A DNA stretch of 64,000 bases from Paenibacillus macquariensis (GCF_900156375.1 NZ_FTNK01000017.1:62001-126000), one strand, 5' to 3'; shown: positions 1-8,146, counted from the stretch's first letter. Made by a program: numbers and translations. Notes: generated by a model from the letters alone, not told the origin.

Positions 1-64
1 GAAATGTCTTACGATTCTCTCATTAGATGTCATTGTTATAAATCTACCATCCTTTTTGGCTTTT

Positions 65-457
65 TCAACATCCGATTTCCTCAGATATACCTGTATCATT
101 ATTAGTTTCCTGCGTTCTCTTCATTGTATTAATAGATAATACGTTAAATATAAGTAACAATAGTTCACAGCATATCTTCCATACAACAAATAACAATACA
201 AAACATATGCTTCCTGCAATGACCCCAAGGGCACTATTATTGGTTGGTTGTCCTGTATAGAATCCATCGCCCGTATTTACTGACTTAATATAGGTATTTG
301 TGATGGATATATATTGTCCAAAAACAGTAGACTCATATAAAACGCCTAACATGCCTAAATAATATAACCACGTGATCAGTGTCTTATATTTCATTTGGCC
401 TAACATGAATATATCCTTGAGAATGTCCTGCTCATTCTTTTTATTCAATGTGTTCAC
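65..457 (-). CDS. DUF4282-type small membrane protein
   Basis: Product of 130 residues with two hydrophobic segments, at about 26-45 and 76-105. The second ends in the pattern W-K-I-C-C-E-L-L-L-L-I-F-N, which resembles the conserved tail of DUF4282 proteins (a membrane helix followed by R/K-x-x-C-E-L). The function of that family is unknown. The start is a GTG whose upstream AAAGG lies too close to be a normal ribosome site. An internal ATG at residue 18 is an alternative, but an in-frame stop just upstream excludes an earlier start. The gene lies 15 bp downstream of a small membrane ORF, so the two are probably cotranscribed. The family call rests on pattern memory only. Confidence 0.6.
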   Translation of the reverse strand: MNTLNKKNEQDILKDIFMLGQMKYKTLITWLYYLGMLGVLYESTVFGQYISITNTYIKSVNTGDGFYTGQPTNNSALGVIAGSICFVLLFVVWKICCELLLLIFNVLSINTMKRTQETNNDTGISEEIGC

Positions 458-472
458 CCTTTATTGGAATAA

Positions 473-601
473 TCATAATTTCCTTTTAAACAGTTTTTTG
501 AATATAACAAGCAGACATATCGTCATTATGATCGGGAATACAAACAATATAATAATAAAAGCATATATATTCTCCGTTATTAATTGAGTAATATCCTGCA
601 T
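473..601 (-). CDS. small membrane protein (42 aa)
   Basis: A 42-codon ORF starts with ATG behind a good GAGGTGATAAC ribosome site. Residues 12-34 form one strongly hydrophobic stretch (Y-A-F-I-I-I-L-F-V-F-P-I-I-M...), followed by a basic tail (K-K-L-F-K-R-K-L). That is the profile of a single-pass protein with its C-terminus in the cytoplasm. It ends 15 bp before the DUF4282-like gene and is probably its operon partner. No family is recognised. Support comes from the ribosome site, the membrane profile and the close spacing. Confidence 0.5.
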   Translation of the reverse strand: MQDITQLITENIYAFIIILFVFPIIMTICLLVIFKKLFKRKL

Positions 602-671
602 TGTTATCACCTCTTGTTTGATCTCTAAGCTATACCTTTATTTTATGGTTATTCGAATGATGTATTCATTG

Positions 672-1112
672 TTATTTTTCAACTTTCCCTTTCGTTATTA
701 CGCTTACCAAGTTAGTATGTTGATCCCACACTACCTTTGAATCAAATCCTTCAGCAACAGCCCTAAGGGGTACCCACGTTACTCCATCTTTGGCGAATGG
801 GGGACTTTTCAATTTCAGAATTTCATCATTCTTCTTCATCGTAGTGCTACCAATGGTTAGATAAATCGTATACTCATTACTTTCAAGAATAATCAGATTT
901 GGAGTCGAACCCACCAAGAATCCAAATTTCAGTCTGGAGTTCAAGGATTCTATGGGAACAAACACAGTATTACCAACTAGATTCGTTGAGAATTCAGACG
1001 TAACATCGGTCCCATTAAACACAATTTCTATAGTTGAATTTGCCATAGCTGTCAAAGACCATGTGAATAACACACTAACCATGAATAACAATGTAAAGAC
1101 CTTTATCTTCAT
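672..1112 (-). CDS. secreted stalk-domain protein (copper amine oxidase N-terminal-like)
   Basis: Product of 146 residues. A signal peptide covers residues 1-25, with a Lys start, hydrophobic core and cleavage near A-M-A-N. Next come two beta-rich units of the stalk type. The second has the typical signature W-V-P-L-R-A-V-A-E-G-F followed by V-V-W-D and V-S-V-I. Such domains are common on exported Paenibacillus proteins, usually as non-catalytic modules of surface proteins. Here the domain stands nearly alone. The start ATG is preceded by GGGGGAG at a good distance. The substrate or partner cannot be told from sequence. Confidence 0.75.
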   Translation of the reverse strand: MKIKVFTLLFMVSVLFTWSLTAMANSTIEIVFNGTDVTSEFSTNLVGNTVFVPIESLNSRLKFGFLVGSTPNLIILESNEYTIYLTIGSTTMKKNDEILKLKSPPFAKDGVTWVPLRAVAEGFDSKVVWDQHTNLVSVITKGKVEK

Positions 1113-1146
1113 AGGAAGTTCTCCCCCTTAAAAATAATGATTTTAT

Positions 1147-1350
1147 CTAATTCTTCTTAGTATCCATATCATCTGATTCTGATTCTATAAATTGTTCTAA
1201 CTCTTCTTCAATCTCCTGATCAGTCATATTGAACTCATCTTCATCATTAATTCCTAATTTTTCTTTTATTCTCTGTAAATCTGAATGAATTTCTGCGGTT
1301 CTACTGTGTGTACTTATAACGATTCCAAAGATGATAGCTATGAGTATCAA
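1147..1350 (-). CDS. small anchored acidic protein
   Basis: Product of 67 residues. A short hydrophobic N-terminus (M-I-L-I-A-I-I-F-G-I-V-I) leads to a helical stretch (E-I-H-S-D-L-Q-R-I-K-E-K-L-G) and then a very acidic tail. It resembles small single-pass Bacillales proteins with a cytoplasmic coiled-coil tail, but no named family is recognised. The start is a TTG with GAAGGG about 4 nt upstream. A TATAAT sequence lies only 12-17 bp upstream of the start, so if that is the promoter the mRNA would have almost no leader. The start is therefore uncertain. Confidence 0.45.
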   Translation of the reverse strand: MILIAIIFGIVISTHSRTAEIHSDLQRIKEKLGINDEDEFNMTDQEIEEELEQFIESESDDMDTKKN

Positions 1351-1359
1351 TCAACCCTT

Positions 1360-1456
1360 CCATTATACTCCATAAATTACAACGAACTCATTAGAAATTC
1401 ATACAAAAAAACAAACCACTTTTTTATTTAAAAAAGCGATCTGTCATCAGCTACTT
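1360..1456. repeat. copy A of a dispersed intergenic repeat with degenerate hairpin
   Basis: The left half (TTATACTCCATAA ... AGAAATTCATACAA) matches positions 4248-4290. The right half (poly-A, then ATCTGTC-TCAG and GCTACTTCC) matches the flanks of the terminator hairpins at 3555, 4296, 5192 and 28678. The stem arms themselves have drifted in this copy to an A/T-rich hairpin. It lies 80 bp downstream of the broken response regulator, where it may still act as a weak terminator on the minus strand. Confidence 0.5.
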
Positions 1457-1535
1457 CCTTTAATTCATCTATTCAAAATAACATTTCGGTCCCCTCTCGA
1501 TCGCACCATGGTTGTTAACTGCACAACGAACTGAA

Positions 1536-2120
1536 TTACGCTATAAATCGATAGCCTACTCCCCAAATGGTCTCGATGTACTGCGGAGAGGACGGGTCCG
1601 CTTCTATCTTTTCTCTGATCTTCCCAATATGCACGGTAACGGTAGCAACATCTCCTGCAGCATCCATACCCCAGACTCTTTCAAAAATCATATCCTTACT
1701 TAATACTCTATCTAAATTAGCAGCTAGGTACGCTAGAAGTTCGAATTCCTTTGTTGTAAAAATGATCTCTTGTTCATTCAAAAGCACTCTTCGCGAAGCT
1801 TTATCTATGGTGAGACCACGAATAGTCATGCGATCCTGATTGCGAGTCACACCCCCAACCAAACGATCATAACGAGCTATGTGGGCTTTCACCCGAGCCA
1901 CCATCTCACTCGGGCTAAAAGGCTTCGTCATATAATCGTCCGCTCCTAAACCCAGTCCACGGATGATATCGATATCCCCTTTCATAGCGGTGATCATCAG
2001 AATTGGGATATCTTTTTCCAGACGAATCTGACGGCAAATTTCGAATCCATCCACCTTAGGAAGCATAAGATCAAGAATGATTAAATCATAATCCTCTTTG
2101 ATCGCTCGAGTCAGTCCCAC
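1536..2120 (-). pseudogene. OmpR-family response regulator, N-terminus deleted
   Basis: Residues 12-70 are the second half of a receiver domain: the phospho-acceptor region (L-I-I-L-D-L-M-L-P), the T-A region and K-P-F are present. A complete winged-helix DNA-binding domain follows and ends in G-V-G-Y-R-F-I-A. The first 35-40 receiver residues, including the acidic pair that binds magnesium, are absent. The reading frame starts at a GTG inside the end of the truncated MMPL gene, without a ribosome site. I read it as the 3' part of a gene cut by a deletion that also removed the rest of the MMPL gene, and perhaps a kinase gene. The DNA-binding domain could still be made by coupled translation, but normal phospho-control cannot work. 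Confidence 0.85.
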
Positions 2121-3436
2121 ATCTCGGATGCTTGTATCACGATCTGAATCGGGGACGGAAAACCTATACCAAATGCATCTTGAAGCGTATCTACTCCTTT
2201 ACGAGCACCTGAATCCTCTGATAGCATCCTCACATCTGGTGTCGATGTCTCTAACTCTAAAGCTGGCAAGGCTAGTAAGCCTAATATGATGACTGAACCG
2301 ATTAAATACAGCACAGGTCGCTTCATCACGCGATGGGACATGTTGTACCAGCCTTTGGATTTCTTAGATAACAGACGTTTAGGAATTGATAAAGCATTTA
2401 CTTTGTTACCTAAGATAGACATCACCGCTGGTAGTAGGCTCATACTCGTTAACAGTAAGAACAAGACAACGACAATGATCCCTAAGGCCATAGATCTAAC
2501 TGCTGCAATTTGAACAAACAAGAGCGCTGACATGGCTCCCATAATCGTCAGACTGGAGAATAGAATCGCATGACCCGCTGTATACATGGTTGTAGAAATG
2601 ACCTTTTTTATATTCAAAGGTGAGGTCAGTAGCTCCTCTCTGAACCTTGATACAAATATAAGTGCAAAGTCGATACCGACCCCGATACCAATCATCATAG
2701 CTGAATCGAGAATGAAGACGGATAGTTCTGTTTCTTTCGCGATGAAGGACAACACACCCATGGTGATCGCAATAGAGAAGCCTGCTAATAGCAATGGCAT
2801 TATCGAGGACACGACTGATCTAAATACCAATAGCAATACCAAAATAACGATTGGAATAGCATACAGATGCGCTGTAGCCAGTCCTGCCTGACACGCCGCA
2901 TTCACCTCACCCCATAATGCAGGAGCCCCTAATATGGTCACATCCACGTCATGAGATTGCATTTTAGCAGATACTCTCTCTTGAATTTCGGGTAGCACCT
3001 TCTGTGCAAAACCTTCGTCAATGTTCATCTCGATAAACCCGATGGTGACATTTCCTTGCTCATTCTGGAACTGAGCCTTCATTTCCTCTGGTGCATCTAG
3101 CCATGTATAAACACTCTCAATCGCTTCTTCTTTCATTAGTAATTCCTTGATCGCTGTTACCCGTTCCGAATAGGCTACTGAGCCGACTTTATTATTGGTA
3201 TCTTGTATGACAAACGACATCGACGTCGTACTTCTCGATTCAAATTTCTCGGAAATCGCGTGATAGGCATTATAGGAACCTGAGCCAGGAACTCCCCATC
3301 CACCACCCGTTAATAGTGGTTCTAACTGACCCGAATATATACCTCCAAATACCACTGCAATAACGAGCCACACACACACGATGATCCATCGGAATCTAAC
3401 AACTGATCTTCCCCAGCCTTCTAATAGCCATTTCAC
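2111..3436 (-). pseudogene. MMPL/RND-type transporter, C-terminal half deleted
   Basis: The ORF has an N-terminal membrane helix (residues 12-35), a periplasmic-type domain, and five clustered helices with the MMPL signature (G-V-G-I-D-F-A-L-I-F-V-S-R-F-R-E). It then has the helix that opens the second half (V-L-Y-L-I-G-S-V-I-I-L-G) and stops after S-E-M-W-D. Full-length relatives have about 700 residues and two six-helix halves; this one has about 440. The stop arises where the sequence runs into the body of a response regulator gene. GTG at 3436 is preferred over the earlier TTG codons because it sits about 8 nt after AAGGGAG. Loss of transport is expected. Confidence 0.85.
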
Positions 3437-3546
3437 TATCAACAACTCCCTTCCCTAGGGTGAGTCCCCTAAAGATATTGTAGTTGTCAGGTGTATTCTG
3501 CCTCTAAAGAAAGTATAAAAACTTTCTAAACAAGGGTTAAAAAACA

Positions 3547-3582
3547 CAAAAAAACAGACTGCTCATTCGAGTAATCTGTCTT
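3547..3582 (-). terminator. repeat-family terminator hairpin
   Basis: The stem CAGATTACTCG/GAGCAGTCTG (minus strand) is followed by a T-rich run. It lies 28 bp after the stop of the four-helix membrane protein at 3610 and belongs to a family of five similar hairpins. Confidence 0.65.
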
Positions 3583-3609
3583 CAGATGCTTCCCCTTGTA
3601 TACTCTCAA

Positions 3610-4182
3610 TCATTTAAAAATGAGCTCTTTCATATATCGCATGGATGTGTATATTAAAATAAGTCCCATAATCAAACATGTAGCAATCAAAATATAATTA
3701 ATGACTAACAAAGGTCCTGCATACCGTGCAAGTGTAGTCCCTTTCAACACAATGGATCCGGATTGTAAAGTAATTAAGTTCACTATAATAAATACGCTAT
3801 TTATCCATATAACTCGATACAATGGCTTTTTTGCGTGTTTAAGAATATATTTTCGACGCTCATATTTATCCCTCAGACCACCATGAGTAAGTCCTTTTAT
3901 GTAATGTTCCCATCTGAAAGCTCCCAGACTTGCAACTAATGCTGCAATAGATAAGGTGAATGTTATGTTCACTTGTACAAATGTCTGGATAAACGTATTT
4001 ATATCCACTTTGCTTATTATTTGTATAGTAAAAAAGCTACCTGAAATTAGGGCTGAAACTACACATATGCCTAATTCAAAATAATGACGTTCACTTTGTT
4101 TTTCATTATTAATTTTACTTTTAACGTTACTTTTAATTTCACTTTCATGTTTACTCTTTATAGTCTCTGAACGTGGTTGCAT
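3610..4182 (-). CDS. four-helix membrane protein of unknown function
   Basis: Product of about 190 residues. A charged, Lys/Glu/Ser-rich N-terminal tail is followed by two helices, a basic cytoplasmic loop (Y-E-R-R-K-Y-I-L-K-H-A-K-K), and two more helices near the C-terminus. No family is recognised. The frame is open to 4287, but the ATG at 4182 is chosen because AGAGGTG lies 4-5 nt before it. The extra upstream codons coincide with a repeat shared with the region before the gene at 1147, where the frame is closed, so that segment is more likely regulatory than coding. The gene is followed by a repeat-family terminator. Confidence 0.55.
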   Translation of the reverse strand: MQPRSETIKSKHESEIKSNVKSKINNEKQSERHYFELGICVVSALISGSFFTIQIISKVDINTFIQTFVQVNITFTLSIAALVASLGAFRWEHYIKGLTHGGLRDKYERRKYILKHAKKPLYRVIWINSVFIIVNLITLQSGSIVLKGTTLARYAGPLLVINYILIATCLIMGLILIYTSMRYMKELIFK

Positions 4183-4242
4183 GTCACACCTCTGCATATT
4201 GCTCTCTTGGATTTGGTATAGCTTGTTGTGTTCGGCTAACCA

Positions 4243-4290
4243 CTCTATTATACTCCATAATATCCCATGATATTGTAAGAAATTCATACA
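4243..4290 (-). promoter_or_regulatory. repeated upstream segment with TATAAT box
   Basis: On the minus strand this reads TTGTATGAATTTCT, then about 20 bp, then ATGGAGTATAAT. The same two blocks precede the gene at 1147 with different DNA between them. TATAAT (4247-4252) could be a -10 box for the four-helix protein. No good -35 box is visible at 17 bp, so promoter function is only a suggestion. Confidence 0.3.
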
Positions 4291-4295
4291 ACAAT

Positions 4296-4329
4296 AAAGA
4301 CAGACTGCTCGTTAGAACAATCTGTCTTT
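4296..4329 (-). terminator. repeat-family terminator hairpin
   Basis: The stem AAAGACAGATTGTTC/GAGCAGTCTGTCTTT lies 27 bp after the SUFU gene stop and is followed by T-rich sequence on the minus strand. It is the clearest member of the hairpin family. Confidence 0.7.
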
Positions 4330-4355
4330 ATGTTATGTTACTTGGCCCCTCCCTT

Positions 4356-5084
4356 TTAAAACTTCCAAAAGGACGTCTTACATACGCTCTTTCTCTTCAG
4401 ATCCACTATCTCATTGACTCCAGCTTGTTCTAATTTTTCAATGAGAGCATCGGCTCCCTTCTTCAATTTAAAATCCATTTCTTTCGTATAAATAGGAATC
4501 AGACTAAAGAAATGTATTCTATTACCGTTAGCTAATTCTAAAGTGAAAAAGCCGTTGGCATCATCCACTGTTGTAGGAATGGATAGGATCATTCCAGAGA
4601 ACTCCGTGTTTGGAGCGAATGGTTGCGCTGGATCTCCATTAGGAATCGTATGTGCGTGGTATAGCCAAGTTTGATACTCATGTGGAAATCTTGCTAGCTT
4701 CTTCAACCAAAGGATAGGCCAATAATTCTCGTCTTGCTTAAATGCTTCATCCGACATCTTCCACTCACTAGGTAGACATATGACTAATTCAGCAAATCTG
4801 AAGTTATCAGCACCCTCAGGGACCGTCATTGGTAAATTACTCATGCCACATGTAACTAATGTATAATAGTTTTTTCCCTTCGTTGGCTTCACTATAATAA
4901 TATCTAAATGCACAAGATCAGATATGATCTCATGATAGACACCATCAATTTCCCCTATGTATTTCTCAACATGCTCTGAAATAACCTTAATAGCTTCGTC
5001 GTTTCCGGATGCAAGTGTGAAGTCCTCTTTTCTTTCCTCATACCGAAAAATGGCTTCTCCTGATGGAGCTAGTTCCTTGTTCAT
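4356..5084 (-). CDS. suppressor of fused (SUFU) domain protein
   Basis: Product of 242 residues matching the bacterial SUFU-like family. It has an early V-Y-H-E-I-I-S-D-L-V-H-L-D-I segment, T-C-G-M-S-N-L-P-M, an E-L-V-I-C-L-P-S-E-W block, a W-L-K-K-L-A-R-F-P-H-E block, G-M-I-L-S-I-P, and a final F-F-S-L-I-P-I-Y-T-K-E-M segment. The bacterial family is cytosolic; its members are often small stand-alone proteins, and some act as immunity proteins in polymorphic toxin loci. No toxin gene is adjacent here, so a housekeeping or orphan immunity role cannot be separated. AGGAGG lies 4 nt before the ATG. A repeat-family terminator follows. Confidence 0.85.
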   Translation of the reverse strand: MNKELAPSGEAIFRYEERKEDFTLASGNDEAIKVISEHVEKYIGEIDGVYHEIISDLVHLDIIIVKPTKGKNYYTLVTCGMSNLPMTVPEGADNFRFAELVICLPSEWKMSDEAFKQDENYWPILWLKKLARFPHEYQTWLYHAHTIPNGDPAQPFAPNTEFSGMILSIPTTVDDANGFFTLELANGNRIHFFSLIPIYTKEMDFKLKKGADALIEKLEQAGVNEIVDLKRKSVCKTSFWKF

Positions 5085-5191
5085 AGGGCCTCCTATTTGA
5101 TACTTATTTTTCTACACCTCCAACTTTATTCGCTATTCGTGACCCATTATCCTCCAAAAAACACAACAACAAACAACATGATAAGACAAAA

Positions 5192-5225
5192 AAATACAGA
5201 GTGCTCGTAAAAGCAATCTGTATTT
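5192..5225 (-). terminator. repeat-family terminator hairpin
   Basis: The stem AAATACAGATTGCTT/GTGCTCTGTATTT with one mismatch ends in T-rich DNA on the minus strand. It lies 60 bp after the stop of the gene at 5285. It is the most divergent of the recognisable hairpins. Confidence 0.6.
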
Positions 5226-5284
5226 CCACACGCTCGTAGCACTCACAAAGCACTACTTTAATTAGAAGCGAGAGTGATAATTAC

Positions 5285-5593
5285 TCATTCATTTTCTTTA
5301 TTAGAATCAGGATCGGGCTCATTCCAACTCCTATTCCAATTGCTTTTAACTTGTGCCATGTTAGCCTTTAATGACTCCCCGAACTCGGAGATGATCAAGT
5401 AAATAATTCCAATAATCAAAGACAACACACTTAAGATCAATGGCCCACTTCCCACCGAATCCAACATAGCTTGAAATAGAGATTCATTCCATGCGGATGC
5501 GTTAGATCCAAAGATCGCTGCACTAATATATCGAATGCCATACAAGAAAGCGCCAATACTAATAAAGATCATCCCTGCTGCTCTTCTATTCAT
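5285..5593 (-). CDS. two-helix membrane protein
   Basis: Product of 102 residues with two hydrophobic segments (about 8-30 and 52-72) joined by a short loop. An amphipathic, charged C-terminal tail ends in N-E-P-D-P-D-S-N-K-E-N-E. Both ends are probably cytoplasmic. No family is recognised. The second ATG (5593) is preferred because the AGGAGG site lies 10 nt before it; the first ATG would leave only one base of spacing. It is followed by a repeat-family hairpin and preceded by the HHH gene in the same direction. Confidence 0.65.
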   Translation of the reverse strand: MNRRAAGMIFISIGAFLYGIRYISAAIFGSNASAWNESLFQAMLDSVGSGPLILSVLSLIIGIIYLIISEFGESLKANMAQVKSNWNRSWNEPDPDSNKENE

Positions 5594-5662
5594 TAATCGC
5601 ATTCCTCCTACTCGTACCTTGTTAAGCTCACGTTTCGGCTAATCTTCCAGATCACAAATTCG

Positions 5663-5881
5663 TTATTTATCAGAGAAAGTTAGACCTTTAACCTCTAATG
5701 CGAGACGAAGTTGCTTTATTGCGTTCGGACCTATGCCATGTAGTTCCCTAAGTTCCTTCTCGCTAAGCTTCGCGACCTGCTCCAATCTCGAGAGACCATG
5801 ATTAGCAAGTGCACGTAGCGCTGGTTTAGCCAAACCTTTTGGCAAATCATTCTCTTGTGTATTGTTTGGATTCAAATCCAT
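5663..5881 (-). CDS. helix-hairpin-helix protein, RNA polymerase alpha C-terminal-like
   Basis: Product of 72 residues. After a short polar N-terminus it reads L-P-K-G-L-A-K-P-A-L-R-A-L, a helix pair, then L-H-G-I-G-P-N-A-I-K-Q-L-R. This is the helix-hairpin-helix DNA-contact pattern seen in the RNA polymerase alpha C-terminal domain and in stand-alone bacterial HHH proteins. Nonspecific DNA binding or a regulatory role is likely; no target is visible. ATG at 5881 is chosen because GGAGGG lies 8 nt upstream. The seven upstream in-frame codons have no ribosome site. Confidence 0.75.
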   Translation of the reverse strand: MDLNPNNTQENDLPKGLAKPALRALANHGLSRLEQVAKLSEKELRELHGIGPNAIKQLRLALEVKGLTFSDK

Positions 5882-6028
5882 GATTGGTTCCCTCCCTATC
5901 AAGACCTATATGAATTATATATGGGAATTTATGTTATATGAGCATCTAGTTGAAGCGGCTGAAGGTAAATATGCCAAAGTATAAAAGAACCCAAGCATGC
6001 CATATTTCTTTATAGTATCTACTAAATA

Positions 6029-6058
6029 ATGACCCGACCTAAGCATAAGTAGGGTCAT
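6029..6058 (-). terminator. hairpin after broken VOC gene (family 2)
   Basis: An inverted repeat ATGACCC/GGGTCAT encloses a 16-base loop, 80 bp downstream of the VOC stop. The adjoining GGGTCATATATTGTC recurs at the hairpin at 7378. Terminator function is plausible but the T-tract is poor. Confidence 0.4.
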
Positions 6059-6138
6059 ATATTGTCGTCTTCAAGCATTAACAGGAGCTAATTGGTGAGC
6101 TAAGCTTCTATTAAATTATACTAATTCTTAATTTCTCT

Positions 6139-6595
6139 TCACTTATTACTTTTAGTTAGTTCGTTCCATTCACTTAAGTAAGGTATATATCCAATATCCT
6201 GTGGTTCGTCTTGTAGCCAAGAAATGAACTCCAATTCATTTCCATCAGGATCATTGAAATAAACAGCAGCTGCAGGCATCCAAGTATGAACGACTGGCTC
6301 ATTAGCCTCTTTACCCACTGAGTTTAATGGTTGTATACCCCGCTCCGCAAGCCAGTCCATAGCTTTTCATCAGATCAGATAGATCAACACCAAAAGCGAA
6401 GTGCCGTTTACTTACTTCAGCTCCGGTCGGAACTTCTCGTATCCCTAAAAGCTGTCTGTCTTTCCCAATGTTGAAGAAAGCCATTTTTCTTTCACTCTTT
6501 AATAACGCCAGCTCTAATCCCAACTTCTCAAAGAATGCAATCGAGGTATTGAGATCCTTAACTTGTAACTGAGTCTCGTATAGATTATTAATCAT
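6139..6595 (-). pseudogene. VOC-family (glyoxalase-like) protein, frameshifted
   Basis: The N-terminal half (start ATG 6595, M-I-N-N-L-Y-E-T-Q-L-Q-V-K-D-L) runs as a normal VOC beta-alpha-beta module as far as G-V-D-L-S-D-L-M-K. The continuation A-M-D-W-L-A-E-R-G-I...D-P-D-G-N-E-L-E-F lies in another frame and ends at 6139. Removing one A from the AAAA run near 6358-6361 restores one protein of about 150 residues. VOC proteins bind a metal and act on small molecules, for example in antibiotic resistance or dioxygenase chemistry; the substrate is unknown here. A sequencing error in the homopolymer is the main alternative. The upstream site is GAGAGGGG, 11 nt before the ATG. Confidence 0.8.
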
Positions 6596-6612
6596 CTTAA
6601 ATGTTACCCCTC

Positions 6613-7263
6613 TCAAATCGCATTTAAAATAACTAGGAATATAAACACAATTACGAGTGATATTATCAACGGTAATATCACCGTTAACAAAGCCTTCCAA
6701 GCAGAAAACCTATGTGCCTCTCCAAGGCACTTTAAGTAAATAAAAATTCCCCAAATACCTATAATAAAATCAATTACTTCAACAATTAAATATGTAATTA
6801 GTAAACCGTCACTACTATCCATCCTTGGAGTATCTGAAGTAAAGTTTTCTGTTCCAAACAAGATAAGAGATGGTATCCAAATTAGTAGTTTTAATATAGT
6901 TGGAATGTATGCATAAGCCAATGACAAACGAACATCACGATATGAACCAGTTCCACCTAATAATGAACCTACCCAGTAGAACAATCCCCCTATTAAAAAA
7001 TAATAAATAATTGCTCCAATAATTGTAGCGCATATTATTGTTATAAATAGCGTATCTAACGGCATTGAATCAGCCATACTGTCTGAAGCTGCTTTATTCA
7101 TAGCGAAGATAAACCCACCTAGTAGCAGAAGTAATATTACTACGCCTGTATTTGTTGGTTTATTAATAATATGCCTCATCATCTCTCTTGGTCTTATCCA
7201 GATCTTAAGCCAATCCATCCATTGATTACTTCCATAAGCATCTTTTACTTCTTGTACTTGCAT
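6613..7263 (-). CDS. Yip1-family membrane protein
   Basis: Product of 216 residues with about five membrane helices. The start has W-x-x-I-W-I-R-P-R-E-M-M-R-H-I-I, followed by a helix at about 42-58, a G-G-L-F-Y-W-V-G-S-L-L-G-G region, and L-A-Y-A-Y-I-P-T between helices. These are hallmarks of the bacterial YIP1 family, an integral membrane family of uncertain function. An AGGAGG site lies 6 nt before the ATG. The gene lies just upstream of the VOC pseudogene on the same strand and may have been cotranscribed with it. Confidence 0.8.
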   Translation of the reverse strand: MQVQEVKDAYGSNQWMDWLKIWIRPREMMRHIINKPTNTGVVILLLLLGGFIFAMNKAASDSMADSMPLDTLFITIICATIIGAIIYYFLIGGLFYWVGSLLGGTGSYRDVRLSLAYAYIPTILKLLIWIPSLILFGTENFTSDTPRMDSSDGLLITYLIVEVIDFIIGIWGIFIYLKCLGEAHRFSAWKALLTVILPLIISLVIVFIFLVILNAI

Positions 7264-7684
7264 GATTAGCCTCCTATGTATCTAAACTACTACTTGCAAA
7301 TGGATTTAGACATCCTTGAATAACTTATCACATTTATGTAACTTAATGACATCACATGTATTGAGATACAACAACAAGACCCGATCTGAGATAGCACATC
7401 TATCGGAGGTCGGGTCATATATTGTCTAAATCATTTTTTGAACAACCATAAGAATGATCTACTTTTGAGCATGAACCACAAGTCCCCGAACCCACCCTCA
7501 CCCTAATCCATAAATCAGTACATGGTAGTTACAATAATGAATACTCCCTAATTGCATGCTGTCGCACTCTTGTTACAATACTGGGCTAATTAGTTATTGC
7601 CTAGATATGGCCCTGCATCCTTTTAGTCCAACTACCCGTTGGCGGGTTGTACTCACCTTTATTGACTAGGGTTACCAACTTGGT
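7264..7684. other. 421-bp stretch without a gene
   Basis: No credible coding frame is seen. It holds the family 2 hairpin at 7378-7416 and a small GC-rich inverted repeat (ACCCG..CGGGT) near 7629. The rest looks unstructured, and no remnant of a recognisable gene was found. Confidence 0.5.
7378..7416 (-). terminator. hairpin downstream of DIP1984-family gene (family 2)
   Basis: An inverted repeat GACCCGACCTCCGATAG/CTATCTCAGATCGGGTC on the minus strand is followed by TTGTTGTTGT. It shares GGGTCATATATTGTC with the hairpin at 6029. It lies 270 bp after the stop of the gene at 7685. Confidence 0.5.
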
Positions 7685-8146
7685 TTAATTCTCTATTAAG
7701 TCAATCGTCCAATTCTTTTCTTGTATTCTGAAATCAAGTTCTCGGTAATTCTTAGACAGTTCATCTACTTGCTTCTGGAGGTCATTCACGTTTACTGTTC
7801 TATAGAACTTCACTTCAGAACGACTGAATCGATCCTGCTTAATAGAGGCGATTTCAAGTAATTCATTTAATATTTTTCTCTTTTGCATATAATGATCACG
7901 TTCAGCAAGCGCATCTGAAATGCTTCTGGTTGAATCGAATGGAATGGCTGAATTCGTCTTATTGATTCTTTTTATCCAACCTGTTAATTCTTCTAGACTT
8001 CTATTCAATTCTGCCAAAAGAACACCAGGATCCTCGCCAGGTTCTTCACCTTCTTGTACCTTTACAACTCTCTCTAGTCTTTGTTTCAGCTGCGCTACTT
8101 TCCGTTGGCTATCTGCTCTTAGAACCAATGCTTCTGCAAGTTTCAT
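7685..8146 (-). CDS. DIP1984-family coiled-coil protein
   Basis: Product of 153 residues, almost entirely helical. It begins M-K-L-A-E-A-L-V-L-R-A-D-S-Q-R-K and contains I-K-R-I-N-K-T-N-S and L-A-E-R-D near the middle. This matches my memory of DIP1984-family proteins, which are short cytosolic coiled coils without a defined function. GAGGAGGG lies 6 nt before the ATG at 8146; the frame is open further upstream but without a better site. It begins 13 bp after the amidase stop, so the two form an operon. Confidence 0.75.
   Translation of the reverse strand: MKLAEALVLRADSQRKVAQLKQRLERVVKVQEGEEPGEDPGVLLAELNRSLEELTGWIKRINKTNSAIPFDSTRSISDALAERDHYMQKRKILNELLEIASIKQDRFSRSEVKFYRTVNVNDLQKQVDELSKNYRELDFRIQEKNWTIDLIEN

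Noticed and set aside
1..36. Possible gene start on the minus strand at 33 (M-T-S-N-E-R-I...)
   Set aside because: Only eleven codons are visible before the edge and the ribosome site is too far away.
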